Shown piece after piece: positions 51,671-60,501 of a stretch of 64,000 bases of DNA (position 1 is its first letter; every line of letters begins with the position of its first letter). The stretch spans positions 2,852,001 to 2,916,000 of the forward strand of contig NZ_JNCK01000001.1 of the NCBI RefSeq assembly GCF_000731955.1. The letters run 5' to 3'. The position numbers were made by a program, and so were the translations under genes. Source of the stretch: Halomonas zincidurans B6 (lineage in GTDB: Bacteria; Pseudomonadota; Gammaproteobacteria; Pseudomonadales; Halomonadaceae). The notes beneath the pieces were generated by a model. The model saw nothing but the letters and a program-made list of their open reading frames with translations. It was not told where the DNA came from and did not search any database.

Positions 51671-52486
51671 ATGGAGGTTCCCTTCGCCTGGCAGATCGCC
51701 AAGCTGCTGGTCTCGGTGGGCATCGTGCTGGGCCTGTCGCTGATTGCCGAGCGCATCAGCACGCGTGTCGCCGGGCTGCTGTCGGGCTATCCGCTGGGCA
51801 CGGCCGTCGCGCTGTTCTTCATCGGCCTCGAGATCGGCCCTCGGTTCGCCGCCGACAGCGCGGTGTATACCCTGGCCGGCTTCACCGCCACGCTCGCCCT
51901 GGGCGCCGGCTATCTGCTGTGTGGTCGGCGCGACGGCCTCGTCGGCGTGCTGGCCGGCAGCGCCGGCGGGCTGGTCTGCTGGCTGGCGGTCAGCGCGGTC
52001 CTGGCGAGCGTCGACTTCACCCGCGTGAGCGGCAGTCTGACCACGCTGATCGCGATCGCGCTGTTCAGCGCCCTCTATCGGCGCATCCCCGAGCGACGCA
52101 CCACCGCGCGGGGCGACTTTTCCTGGTCGGCGCTGATCTTCCGGGCCGCGCTGGCCGCCGCAATCATCTTCCTGATCACCGGCCTGGCGCATGTGCTGCC
52201 GCCCGCCTGGGCGGGTCTGCTGTCGGCATTCCCGGTCACCTTCTTCCCGTTCCTGGTCATCCTGCATCTCGGCCACGGCGCGGCGCCCACGGCGACCGTC
52301 ATCAAGCATTATCCGGCCGGGCTGGGCTCGTTGCTGAGCTATGCGCTGTGCGTCTCGCTGACCTACCCCGCCTGGGGCCTGGCGCTGGGCACCCTGGCCG
52401 GCTTTGGCGTCGCCACGCTGTGGCTGTTGGCCTGGACACGCCTGCAGGCCCTGCTCGCCCCCGCCAGCCTGGTGCGCCAGACTTGA
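51671..52486 (+). CDS. Uncharacterised integral membrane protein (GlpM-like appearance)
   Basis: 271 residues with about nine hydrophobic helices and little else, arranged as two halves that both have a GYPLGTAVALFF- or AFPVTFFPFLV-like helix start, suggesting an internal duplication. No known transport motif is seen. GGAGG precedes the ATG. A transporter or exporter role is only a guess from the topology. Confidence 0.65.
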   Translation: MEVPFAWQIAKLLVSVGIVLGLSLIAERISTRVAGLLSGYPLGTAVALFFIGLEIGPRFAADSAVYTLAGFTATLALGAGYLLCGRRDGLVGVLAGSAGGLVCWLAVSAVLASVDFTRVSGSLTTLIAIALFSALYRRIPERRTTARGDFSWSALIFRAALAAAIIFLITGLAHVLPPAWAGLLSAFPVTFFPFLVILHLGHGAAPTATVIKHYPAGLGSLLSYALCVSLTYPAWGLALGTLAGFGVATLWLLAWTRLQALLAPASLVRQT

Positions 52487-52534
52487 CCGCGCCCACCGGG
52501 CGCTGGATTCTGAATGGCCGACAAGGAGCCCGCC

Positions 52535-52945
52535 ATGTTCACCCGTAGCCTGAACCCGACCTTCAGCGACACCGATGCGTTGGGCCATATCAACAATACC
52601 CGCATTCCGGTGTGGTTCGAGTTCGCGCGTAACGACGTCTGCCAGCTGTTCACCCCGGATCTGGATCCGCGGAAGTGGGTGTTGATCCTCGCCCGTATCG
52701 AGGTCGATTACCGCGCCGAGCTCTATTTCAATGCGCCGATCGAGATTCGCACCGGCGTGTCGCGGATCGGCTCGAGCTCGTTCACGGTCAGTCAGGCGCT
52801 ATACCAGAACGGCACGCTGGGCGCCGTGGGCAAGACGGTGATGATCCACTACGATCATCAGGTCAAGCGGGCCAAGCCGATTCCCGACGGCGTGCGTAGT
52901 GAGCTGGAAAGCCACCTGATCGACACAGCGGCGTTCGTCTCGTGA
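52535..52945 (+). CDS. Acyl-CoA thioesterase, 4HBT/YbgC hotdog family
   Basis: 136 residues of the hotdog fold. The active-site block is SDTDALGHINNTRIPVWFEFAR, with the Asp and the HINN motif of the 4-hydroxybenzoyl-CoA thioesterase group. It is expected to hydrolyse acyl-CoA in the cytosol; the chain length is not predictable. The ATG at 52535 has GGAG six bases upstream, and an earlier ATG at 52514 does not. Its stop overlaps the next start codon (GTGA). Confidence 0.85.
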   Translation: MFTRSLNPTFSDTDALGHINNTRIPVWFEFARNDVCQLFTPDLDPRKWVLILARIEVDYRAELYFNAPIEIRTGVSRIGSSSFTVSQALYQNGTLGAVGKTVMIHYDHQVKRAKPIPDGVRSELESHLIDTAAFVS

Positions 52946-53409
52946 CGCCGGCGATTCGCGCCCTCGAGCAGGCCGGGGTCGCCTTCACGCTGCACGAATA
53001 CCGCCACGACCCGGCGACGCCGGGCTACGGACTGGAGGCTGCCGAGGCACTCGGAGTGCCGCCTGCCAGCGTGTTCAAGACGCTGCTGGCGATGCTCGAC
53101 GGCAAACGCCTGGCGGTGGCCCTGGTGCCGGTATCGCACACGCTCGATCTCAAGGCACTGGCCCGCGCGGCCGGGGCCAAGAAGGCCGGCATGGCCGAGG
53201 CCGGCGTCGCCGAGCGCGCCACCGGCTACGTGGTCGGCGGCATCAGCCCGCTGGGCCAGAAGCAACGCCTGGCGACCTTCATCGACGCCAGCGCCGAGGC
53301 ACTGGAGAGGCTGCACGTCAGTGCCGGCCGCCGCGGGCTGGAGATCAGCCTGGCAACCGCCGACCTGGTGCGGTTCAGCGCGGCGCGCTATGCCGAGCTG
53401 GCCCGCTAG
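52942..53409 (+). CDS. ybaK: Cys-tRNA(Pro) deacylase YbaK
   Basis: 155 residues. Trans-editing enzyme that removes cysteine from mischarged tRNA-Pro. Visible family blocks are ASVFKTLLAMLDGK with the essential Lys, LVPVSHTLDLKALARAAGAKKAGMA and YVVGGISPLGQKQRLATFID. The start is GTG at 52942, overlapping the thioesterase stop by four bases, so the two are coupled. Confidence 0.92.
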   Translation: MTPAIRALEQAGVAFTLHEYRHDPATPGYGLEAAEALGVPPASVFKTLLAMLDGKRLAVALVPVSHTLDLKALARAAGAKKAGMAEAGVAERATGYVVGGISPLGQKQRLATFIDASAEALERLHVSAGRRGLEISLATADLVRFSAARYAELAR

Positions 53410-53443
53410 GGCCCGCGCCATTCGATCCTGGAGCGATACGAGC

Positions 53444-53761
53444 ATGGCCATTCGCTACGACCTGTGGATCGACCCGGACGACACCGAGCGCCACCGCGCC
53501 GTGGAGGCGGATCTCGAGCGCTACTTCGTCGAGCGCTTCGCCGACTACCCGCACATCCGCTTGTTCGGCGACGACCCTTGCGATTATGATGCGCCGTTCA
53601 ATCGCCTCTACGATGCGCTGATCGCTCGCGCCGACGACTACTGCGAGCGCCAGTGGCGCTACGCGCCTTCCCCGGTGCAGCTCAACCAGGCGTTCTTTCG
53701 CGCCGTGGCGCGCTCGAACAAATTCCTGCGGGATCCCTTCGATGCTGATCCGAACCGATGA
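53444..53761 (+). CDS. Uncharacterised 105-residue protein
   Basis: A small soluble protein (MAIRYDLWIDPDDTERHRAV...) with no recognised domain. It is rich in aromatic and acidic residues and has two Cys. GGAG lies 11 bases before the ATG. It overlaps the DUF501 gene by 20 bases and follows ybaK by 34 bases, so it is part of a run of small coupled genes. Confidence 0.7.
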   Translation: MAIRYDLWIDPDDTERHRAVEADLERYFVERFADYPHIRLFGDDPCDYDAPFNRLYDALIARADDYCERQWRYAPSPVQLNQAFFRAVARSNKFLRDPFDADPNR

Positions 53762-54263
53762 ACGCCCCAACGACCGTCAGCTGGCCCTGATCGCCGAGCA
53801 ACTGGGCCGCGCGCCGCGCGGCATCCAGGCAATCACTGCCAGCGATGGCGAGGGCACGCCGCTGGTGCTGCGCATGGAATCGATCGTCGACGACAAGCCG
53901 TTTCCCACCCTCTACTGGCTGTGCTCGCAGCGTCTCAAGATCGAGCTGTCGCGCATCGAGGCCGCCGGCGTGATCAAGCAGCTCGAGGCGCGCCTGCAGG
54001 ACGAGCCCGAGTTCCTCGCCGCCTATCACCGCAGCCACGAGGATTACCTCGCCCGTCGCTGGGCGAGCATGCGCGAGGCGCATCGCCAGCTGGCCGAGGC
54101 GCGCGGCTACGACGCCTTGTTCCGCGAGCGCGGCATCGGGGGCATCAGCAACTGGGACCAGGTGCGCTGCCTGCACACCCAATACGCCCATCACCTGTCC
54201 GGCGACAACGTCATCGGCCAATGGCTCGATCGCGAATACGGCGTGATCGATTGCCTGCCCTGA
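53742..54263 (+). CDS. DUF501 family protein
   Basis: 173 residues. The DUF501 pattern is clear: QLGRAPRGIQAITASDGEG, KPFPTLYWLCSQRLKIELSRIEAAG, and a C-terminal CLHTQYAHHLSGDNVIGQWLD with conserved Cys and His. Its function is unknown; in actinobacteria it is found next to septum and enolase genes. It overlaps the preceding small gene and is followed by the LOG family gene 44 bp later. Confidence 0.85.
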   Translation: MLIRTDERPNDRQLALIAEQLGRAPRGIQAITASDGEGTPLVLRMESIVDDKPFPTLYWLCSQRLKIELSRIEAAGVIKQLEARLQDEPEFLAAYHRSHEDYLARRWASMREAHRQLAEARGYDALFRERGIGGISNWDQVRCLHTQYAHHLSGDNVIGQWLDREYGVIDCLP

Positions 54264-54307
54264 AGCGACCCATCGCACCGATCTGCCATTGCCTCGAGGA
54301 GCACCCC

Positions 54308-54868
54308 ATGCCAAGCATCTGCGTCTACCTGGGCTCGCGCGAGGGCCACGACCCGCGCTTTCGCGACGCCGCCGTGGCGCTCGGCCGCGAGATTGCCGAA
54401 CGCGGCCTGACGTTGGTCTATGGTGGTGCCCGGATCGGGCTGATGGGCGCGCTGGCCGATGCCACGCTGGCCGCCGGCGGCGAGGTGACCGGGGTCATCC
54501 CGCATCATCTGGTCGACCGCGAACTGGCCCACGACGGGCTCACGACGCTGATCCGCGTCGCCGACATGCACGAGCGCAAGGCGAGCATGGCGGCGCACGC
54601 CGATGCCTTCGTCGCCCTGCCCGGCGGCATCGGCACGCTGGAGGAGCTGTTCGAGATCTGGACCTGGCAGTACCTGGGGCTGCACGACAAGCCGATCGGC
54701 GTGCTCGACGTCGCGGGGTTCTACCGCCCGCTGCTGGGATTCCTCGACCAGGCCGCCGAGAGCGGCTTCCTCGATGCGGCGACCCGGGCCCGGCTGGTCG
54801 CGGCCGCGGAACCCGACGCGCTGCTCGATCGGCTCATGCAATCGGCGGGCGTGACCGCATCATCGTAG
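54308..54868 (+). CDS. LOG family nucleotide 5'-monophosphate phosphoribohydrolase
   Basis: 186 residues. The Rossmann-type fold shows SICVYLGSREG, LVYGGARIGLMGALAD and the LOG signature PGGIGTLEELFEIWTW. Proteins like this hydrolyse N6-modified or unmodified AMP to the base, and bacterial members are often mislabelled lysine decarboxylase. GAGGAG precedes the ATG. The physiological substrate cannot be judged. Confidence 0.9.
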   Translation: MPSICVYLGSREGHDPRFRDAAVALGREIAERGLTLVYGGARIGLMGALADATLAAGGEVTGVIPHHLVDRELAHDGLTTLIRVADMHERKASMAAHADAFVALPGGIGTLEELFEIWTWQYLGLHDKPIGVLDVAGFYRPLLGFLDQAAESGFLDAATRARLVAAAEPDALLDRLMQSAGVTASS

Positions 54869-55030
54869 CCTCGCCGGTCGTCGGCGGCGCGTGGCCGGGG
54901 TCGCGTGCGATGCCGATCATGGTCCACCCTGCGCTTGTCGGTAGCGAACCGGGATGCCGATGGCATAGGACAATGACGTGGCCGGCGAGGCTTGGCTACA
55001 GTGAGCAGACACACCAGCGAGGAGCAACGG

Positions 55031-56017
55031 ATGTTCGCCATCGCCATCGAAGATGATCAGACGCTGACCTGGCAGCAGCGGGATGCCCCGCGCAGCGAGA
55101 GCCCTCACGAGGTACGCATTCGCGTTGCCTGGGCGGGCATGAACCGCGCCGACGTGATGCAGCGGGCCGGTCAGTATCCGCCGCCGCCCGGCGCCTCCGA
55201 GATTCTCGGCCTCGAGATCAGCGGCACGGTGATCGACGCCGGCCCGCAGGTGGAGCGCTTGCGCCCGGGCGACAAGGTCTGCGCGCTGCTGGCGGGCGGC
55301 GGCTACGCCGAGGAGGTCGTCGTCCACCAGGATCAGGTATTGCCGCTGCCTCAGGGCTTCGGCCTGCGCGAGGCGGCAGCGTTGCCTGAGGTCTACGCCA
55401 CCGCCTGGCTGAACCTGTTCATGGAAGGCGGACTGCGCCACGTCGAGGGGCGGCCCGAGCGGGTGTTGCTGCATGCCGGGGCGAGCGGCGTCGGCACCAC
55501 GGCGATCCAGCTGTGCCGAGCCTTCGGCTACCCCTGCTTGGTCACCGCCGGCGACGACGGCAAGATCGCCCGGTGCCGGCAATTGGGCGCCGACGACGGC
55601 TGGAATCGCCATCAGGGCAGCTTCGTCGAGACCGTCAAGCAGTGGGGTGGCGCCGACGTGATCCTCGACCCGGTGGGTGCAAGTTACCTGGCCGACAACC
55701 AGCAGGTGCTCAATCTGGATGGCCGATTGGTGCTGATCGGCTTGATGGGAGGGCGCTACGCCGAACTCGACATGGGTCGCATGCTGATGAAACGCCAGCG
55801 TCTGATCGGCTCGACCCTGCGCAGCAAGTCGCCACAGGCCAAGGGCGCGATCCTCGATAGCCTGCATACGCATGTCTGGCCACGCCTGGCCAGCGGCGAG
55901 TTGCGCGCATTGATCGACCGTGACTGGCCGATTCAGCAGGCTGGCGAGGCGATGGCGTACCTGGAAAGCAATACCAGCTTCGGCAAGGTGTTGCTGTCGA
56001 TCAGCGGCGAGGGCTGA
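55031..56017 (+). CDS. NAD(P)H quinone oxidoreductase, PIG3/QOR-like MDR
   Basis: 328 residues, zinc-independent medium-chain reductase. The catalytic-domain start (FAIAIEDDQTLTWQQRD), the segment AGMNRADVMQRAGQYPPPPGASEILGLEISG typical of PIG3-type quinone reductases, and the NADPH-binding HAGASGVGTTAIQLCRAFG are visible. It lacks the zinc-ligand pattern. GGAG lies upstream of the ATG at 55031. It is monocistronic. Confidence 0.88.
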   Translation: MFAIAIEDDQTLTWQQRDAPRSESPHEVRIRVAWAGMNRADVMQRAGQYPPPPGASEILGLEISGTVIDAGPQVERLRPGDKVCALLAGGGYAEEVVVHQDQVLPLPQGFGLREAAALPEVYATAWLNLFMEGGLRHVEGRPERVLLHAGASGVGTTAIQLCRAFGYPCLVTAGDDGKIARCRQLGADDGWNRHQGSFVETVKQWGGADVILDPVGASYLADNQQVLNLDGRLVLIGLMGGRYAELDMGRMLMKRQRLIGSTLRSKSPQAKGAILDSLHTHVWPRLASGELRALIDRDWPIQQAGEAMAYLESNTSFGKVLLSISGEG

Positions 56018-56057
56018 AGCGCGTGAATAGAAGAAGAGGGGGCGGGCGGTGTCGGTC

Positions 56058-56552
56058 TCAGCACCCGGCGTCGCGGGTACGCAGGTAGGTGAGCTGCAGC
56101 AGCCGCGCGTCTTCGCCGGCACGATGACGCTGGATGCCGCGCTCGCGGATCAACGCTTCCTTGGTGCGCTTCCAGCAGCGCAGTTGCGACTCGTCGAGCA
56201 GCGAGCGCAGGGCCTCGAGGCGAAAGCGCGGCAGCATGCCGGCATGATGGAACAGCAGCGATAGCCAGGTGCTGTCGTAGCCCCAGCTATCGCTGTAGGC
56301 GATGCCGATCTCGGCCAGCTCGTCGTTGAGCCAGCGCGCCACCTCGATCGCCGGGTAGCCCTCGCGCTCGAGCCGGCTGCGCGAAATGCCGTGCAGCAAC
56401 TCCGCCTTGGGGTCCCAATGGGTCCATTCGTTCTGGGGCTGGATGAGGAAGGCGCAGACGCTGCCGTCGGCCCGGGCCAGACCGACCTCGATGGGATAGC
56501 TGCCCCGGCCGAAACCGGACGCTTCGATATCGAGCAGAGTGGGCAGCGTCAC
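56058..56552 (-). CDS. DEDDh 3'-5' exonuclease-like protein
   Basis: 164 residues of the RNase T / polymerase III epsilon fold: LDIEASGFGRGSYPIEVG with the Asp-Glu pair, YDSTWLSLLF with an Asp, and RHRAGEDARLLQL with the His-x4-Asp ending. The core lacks extra domains and could act on small RNA or DNA. The start is GTG at 56552, with AGGA nine bases upstream. It converges on the quinone reductase gene. Confidence 0.75.
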   Translation of the reverse strand: MTLPTLLDIEASGFGRGSYPIEVGLARADGSVCAFLIQPQNEWTHWDPKAELLHGISRSRLEREGYPAIEVARWLNDELAEIGIAYSDSWGYDSTWLSLLFHHAGMLPRFRLEALRSLLDESQLRCWKRTKEALIRERGIQRHRAGEDARLLQLTYLRTRDAGC

Positions 56553-56693
56553 ATCATCTATCCTTTGTTACCGGCAGCGGCGGCGAGCAATAAAGCCAGT
56601 GGAGTCCCGCGCCGCATGACGGCACGGGGCGAGGCTGCCCGACCTGCCCAGCGTACGGGGTTAGACGACGCGAGGCGACCCCTTGAGTGGTGC

Positions 56694-57275
56694 TCAGTGC
56701 GTGAGGGTGCGCTGATCGAGCTGGCCAACCTCGCTGTAGCGCTCGGCAAGCGCCTGCCACTGGGCCGCGCGTTGCGGATCCACGGGCAGCCCCAGCTCGC
56801 CGAGACGATAGGCGTGGGCGAGGCGCTCTGCCGCTTGCGGATGCCCGGCTTCACCGGCCCGCGCATACCAGGTCACGGCATGATCGTCACGCCGTGGATA
56901 CTGAGCACAGCCGTACTCATGGATGCGCCCGGCCTGGTACTGGGCACGACTGTCGCCGGTCTGGGCGGCCTGGAGCACGTAGCGCGCCCCCTTGGCCTTG
57001 TCCTGCGGGGTTATGCCGCGATGAAACAGCATATGCCCGTAAACCGACAATGCCGTGACATGTCCCGCTTCCGCACAGCGCTGGAAGAGCCGCAGGGTCA
57101 AACGCTGCGTGCGCGGTGAACGGGGTAGCCAGCGGGTGTGGAACAACTGCTCGGCCAGCCGGAACTCAAGCCGGGTGAACAGGGAAGATGGCTGCGCCAT
57201 GGCGACTAACACCTTGATCGAGTTTGCCTGGGTGACGGCGTCGAGGGTGGCCTGGCCCCTCCCGAGCCAATCCAC
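56694..57275 (-). CDS. Sel1-like repeat protein
   Basis: 193 residues with about three Sel1-type repeats (for example RYVLQAAQTGDSRAQYQAGRIHEYG and WYARAGEAGHPQAAERLAHAYRLG). These are helical scaffolds for protein-protein contact. The start is GTG at 57275 with AGGAG seven bases upstream; ATG 57200 is a weaker choice. It is divergent from tas. Its partner is unknown. Confidence 0.75.
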   Translation of the reverse strand: MDWLGRGQATLDAVTQANSIKVLVAMAQPSSLFTRLEFRLAEQLFHTRWLPRSPRTQRLTLRLFQRCAEAGHVTALSVYGHMLFHRGITPQDKAKGARYVLQAAQTGDSRAQYQAGRIHEYGCAQYPRRDDHAVTWYARAGEAGHPQAAERLAHAYRLGELGLPVDPQRAAQWQALAERYSEVGQLDQRTLTH

Positions 57276-57425
57276 GCCTCATCTCCTGACTGCCAACCGC
57301 CCGGTCTCCGCCGGGGCAACGGGTGGCAAGCATACGCTCCACCCTGGCCCGACTCAACCCCCATTTGCTGCTTCGCAGAGACCCCGTTACCATGCTGTTT
57401 TTCCGCCCTTTTCGGAGCCTCGAAC

Positions 57426-58460
57426 ATGCAGCAACGAGCGTTAGGCGATACCGGGATCAGTGTCAGCCGGCTCTGCCTGGGGACCATGACCTTCGGCGAG
57501 CAGAACAGCGAAGCCGATGCCCATGAACAACTCACTCGGGCCGTGGACGCCGGCATCAACTTCATCGATACCGCCGAGATGTACCCGGTGCCTCCCAGGG
57601 CGGAAACCCAGGGGCTTACCGAAGCCTATATCGGCAGCTGGCTCAAGACACGCGGCGGACGCGACGCTCTGATCCTTGCCACCAAGGCGGCCGGTCCGGG
57701 GCGCATGGAACACATTCGCGGCGGCGCACAGCTGACCCGCGAGCACATCCAGCAGGCCATCGACGCCAGCCTGCAACGCCTGCAGACCGATTACGTGGAT
57801 CTTTACCAGCTGCACTGGCCGGCACGCAGCGTCAATATCTTCGGCCAGTTGGGCTATACCCCCGAGTCCGACGAGGACGCCACGCCGCTCGAGGAAACAC
57901 TGACAGCACTCAAGGAACTGGTCGACGCCGGCAAGGTGCGCGCCATCGGCCTTTCCAACGACACCCCCTGGGGCGTGATGCGCTGCCTGCAACTGGCCGA
58001 TACCCTCGGTCTGCCGCGTGTCGCCAGCGTGCAGAACCCCTACAACCTGCTCAACCGCAGCTTCGAGGTGGGCCTGGCCGAGATCGCCCATCGCGAGAAC
58101 GTCGGCCTGTTGGCCTATTCGCCACTGGCCTTCGGCGTGCTGTCGGGCAAGTATCTGGGTGGCGCCCGTCCCGCCGGGGGGCGCATTACCCTGTTCGAGC
58201 GCTTTTCGCGCTATACCTCCGAGGCCGCCGAGCAAGCGACACGCGCCTATGTCGATATCGCGCACCGCAACGATCTCGACCCGGCGCAGATGGCCCTGGC
58301 CTTCGTCAACTCACGGCCGTTCCTGACCAGCAACATCATCGGCGCCACGACCCTGGAACAGCTCGACAGCAATATCGCCAGCGAAGACCTGGTCCTGTCC
58401 CAGGCGGTGCTCGACGAGATCGAGGCCGTACATCGCCGCATCTCCAACCCCAGCCCGTAA
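57426..58460 (+). CDS. tas: Aldo-keto reductase Tas
   Basis: 344 residues, close to E. coli Tas (346). The AKR barrel starts with LGTMTFGEQNSEADAHEQL, followed by INFIDTAEMYPVPPRAETQGLTEAYIG, which is a near copy of Tas. The catalytic tetrad Asp-Tyr-Lys-His is met by the Asp and Tyr in DTAEMY, Lys in ATKAAG and His in LYQLHWP. Tas uses NADPH; its physiological substrate is unknown. The gene stands alone. Confidence 0.92.
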   Translation: MQQRALGDTGISVSRLCLGTMTFGEQNSEADAHEQLTRAVDAGINFIDTAEMYPVPPRAETQGLTEAYIGSWLKTRGGRDALILATKAAGPGRMEHIRGGAQLTREHIQQAIDASLQRLQTDYVDLYQLHWPARSVNIFGQLGYTPESDEDATPLEETLTALKELVDAGKVRAIGLSNDTPWGVMRCLQLADTLGLPRVASVQNPYNLLNRSFEVGLAEIAHRENVGLLAYSPLAFGVLSGKYLGGARPAGGRITLFERFSRYTSEAAEQATRAYVDIAHRNDLDPAQMALAFVNSRPFLTSNIIGATTLEQLDSNIASEDLVLSQAVLDEIEAVHRRISNPSP

Positions 58461-58555
58461 CTGCAGAGCTATGAGCCCAATAGCGGGAGGCCGATCGGAT
58501 CCCCGCCAGCGGCTTGATATACTGCCTTGCTGATCATTCGCTTCTGGAGCCCGCC

Positions 58556-59338
58556 ATGCTGAGCGTGATTTCCCCGGCCAAGACGCTGGATTTCGAAACC
58601 ACCCCGACCACCACGATGCAGACTCAGCCGGACTATCTGGCCCAGAGCCGCGAGTTGATCGACATTCTGCGCGACTATTCGCCCCAGCGACTCGCCGAAT
58701 TGATGGGGATCAGCGACAAGCTGGCCGGTCTCAATGCCGCACGCTACGCCGAATGGCAGCCTCCGTTCAATCTGGACAACGCCAAGCAGGCCGCGCAGGC
58801 CTTTCAGGGCGACGTCTATGTGGGGCTCGACGCGCCCGCCTTCAGCGATGACGACAACGCCTTCGCCCAGGACCACCTGCGCATCCTCTCCGGCCTGTAT
58901 GGCCTGTTGCGTCCGCTCGACCTGATCCAGCCCTATCGCCTGGAAATGGGCACCCGCCTGCCCAACCCCGCCGGCAAGGACCTTTACGCGTTCTGGCGGC
59001 AGCGCCTGACCGACGATCTCGATCGCGCCGTGGCCGACAGCGGCACCCCGGTGCTGGTCAACCTGGCCTCCAACGAGTACTTCAAGGCGATCGACACCAA
59101 GCGGCTGTCGTCACGGGTGATCACGCCGGTCTTCAAGGACGCCAAGAACGGTCAGTTCAAGATCATCAGCTTCTACGCCAAGAAGGCACGCGGGCTGATG
59201 AGCGCCTGGCTGATTCGCCAACGTCTCGATGAACCCGACGGACTCAAGGACTTCACGGTCGCCGGCTATCGCTATAACGCTACGCTCTCCCGGGGCGACA
59301 CCTGGGTGTTCACCCGCGAAGCCGCGGATCATCGCTAA
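58556..59338 (+). CDS. yaaA: Peroxide stress protein YaaA (DUF328)
   Basis: 260 residues (E. coli 258). It limits free iron during hydrogen peroxide stress and has a DNA-binding fold. The family start MLSVISPAKTLDFETTP, the block LRPLDLIQPYRLEMGTRLPN and the C-terminal ARGLMSAWLIRQRL match. The ATG at 58556 has GGAG seven bases upstream. The gene lies 95 bp after tas. Possible OxyR control cannot be seen from the short upstream region. Confidence 0.93.
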   Translation: MLSVISPAKTLDFETTPTTTMQTQPDYLAQSRELIDILRDYSPQRLAELMGISDKLAGLNAARYAEWQPPFNLDNAKQAAQAFQGDVYVGLDAPAFSDDDNAFAQDHLRILSGLYGLLRPLDLIQPYRLEMGTRLPNPAGKDLYAFWRQRLTDDLDRAVADSGTPVLVNLASNEYFKAIDTKRLSSRVITPVFKDAKNGQFKIISFYAKKARGLMSAWLIRQRLDEPDGLKDFTVAGYRYNATLSRGDTWVFTREAADHR

Positions 59339-59426
59339 CCGGGGTCATGGCTGATATCGCTGTGAGCGCTCCGGGTAACGCAGTAGAATGGAAGCCACGC
59401 CTTCAAAGCCGCTTCCGGAGAACTCC

Positions 59427-60260
59427 ATGCGCCATTTGTTCATCATGCTGATGGTCGGTCTGCTCGGCTTCGGCCTGGCCGTCGATCACGCCGAAGCCCG
59501 CCGTCTCGGCGGCGGCAAGAGTTTCGGCTCCTATTCCCGTTCCACGGCGCAACAGCCCGCCGCCACCCAACGATCAGCGTCGACACCGCAGCGCAAACCC
59601 TCGACGGGCCTGTCGCGCTTTGCCGGCCCGTTCGCCGGGCTGCTCGCCGGCGGCCTGCTGGCTTCGCTGTTCTTCGGCGGCGGTTTCGACGGGCTGCGCA
59701 TGTTCGACATGCTGTTGATCGGTGGTGCCATCTGGCTGGCCCTGCGTCTCTTCAGCCGACGCCGCACGGCTAACGCCGATGGTCCGACCGTCTATCGCAG
59801 CCAGCACGACTCGGCTCAAACCGCACATCCCCAGGCCTTTACCCCTCCCGGCAGCGCCGGACTTGGCGCTCAGCCCGAATGGTTCGACAGGACGCGTTTT
59901 CTCAACGATGCCAAGGAGCACTACATGGCGCTGCAGCGCGCCTGGGACAATAACGACCTGAGCAAGATCCAGGAATACGTGACGCCCGAACTCTACAACC
60001 TGCTACGCGAAGAGCGGGCCAACCAACCGGCCAATAACCGCACCGAAATCGTGCGGCTTTTCGTCGAGCTTGGCGACGTGCAGGAGTACGCTCAGCAAGC
60101 CGAAGCCTCGGTGATCTTCCATGGCATCATCGATGAGAATGGCGATCACAACGAGTTCAACGAAACCTGGCACTTGACCCGCGACCTGCGTGAAGGATCG
60201 CCCTGGTACGTGCAGGGCATCGAGCAGAACCCCAGCGCCCGAGGCGATTGGGCGCACTAA
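59427..60260 (+). CDS. Tim44-like domain membrane protein
   Basis: 277 residues. A signal peptide or anchor (about 5-24) is followed by an Arg/Gly/Ser-rich segment (RRLGGGKSFGSYSRS), two hydrophobic helices (about 65-110) and a Tim44-like domain (about 150-270). The segment LNDAKEHYMALQRAWDNNDLSKIQEYVTPEL is typical. Bacterial members are membrane-attached and of unclear role. The ATG at 59427 has GGAG seven bases upstream. Confidence 0.85.
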   Translation: MRHLFIMLMVGLLGFGLAVDHAEARRLGGGKSFGSYSRSTAQQPAATQRSASTPQRKPSTGLSRFAGPFAGLLAGGLLASLFFGGGFDGLRMFDMLLIGGAIWLALRLFSRRRTANADGPTVYRSQHDSAQTAHPQAFTPPGSAGLGAQPEWFDRTRFLNDAKEHYMALQRAWDNNDLSKIQEYVTPELYNLLREERANQPANNRTEIVRLFVELGDVQEYAQQAEASVIFHGIIDENGDHNEFNETWHLTRDLREGSPWYVQGIEQNPSARGDWAH

Positions 60261-60323
60261 AAAACCGGGCTTGGGCCTTAATGCCAGTCAGTTAAACCTA
60301 TCCTCGAAAAGCTGATGATGAGC

Positions 60324-60356
60324 TCGTCCCGTGTCGGATTTACCGACACGGGACGA
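60324..60356. repeat. Perfect 14-bp inverted repeat
   Basis: TCGTCCCGTGTCGG (60324-60337) and CCGACACGGGACGA (60343-60356) flank a five-base loop ATTTA, with only ATTCA after it. It lies 64 bases after the Tim44-like stop and 145 bases before the next ATG. A T tract is missing, so a terminator or an operator/leader structure are both open. Confidence 0.7.
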
Positions 60357-60501
60357 TTCATGCACTCCAGCGACGCCATTGCGGCCATCGCTAGAGAGCC
60401 GGTCCTGGCAGTGTGTTGCGACGTCTTCCACACTGTTCAAAGATCCGCCGATAGAGACATGTGTCGTCGGCGTTCGCTATTTCAGCCAGGGAGGCAATTG
60501 C

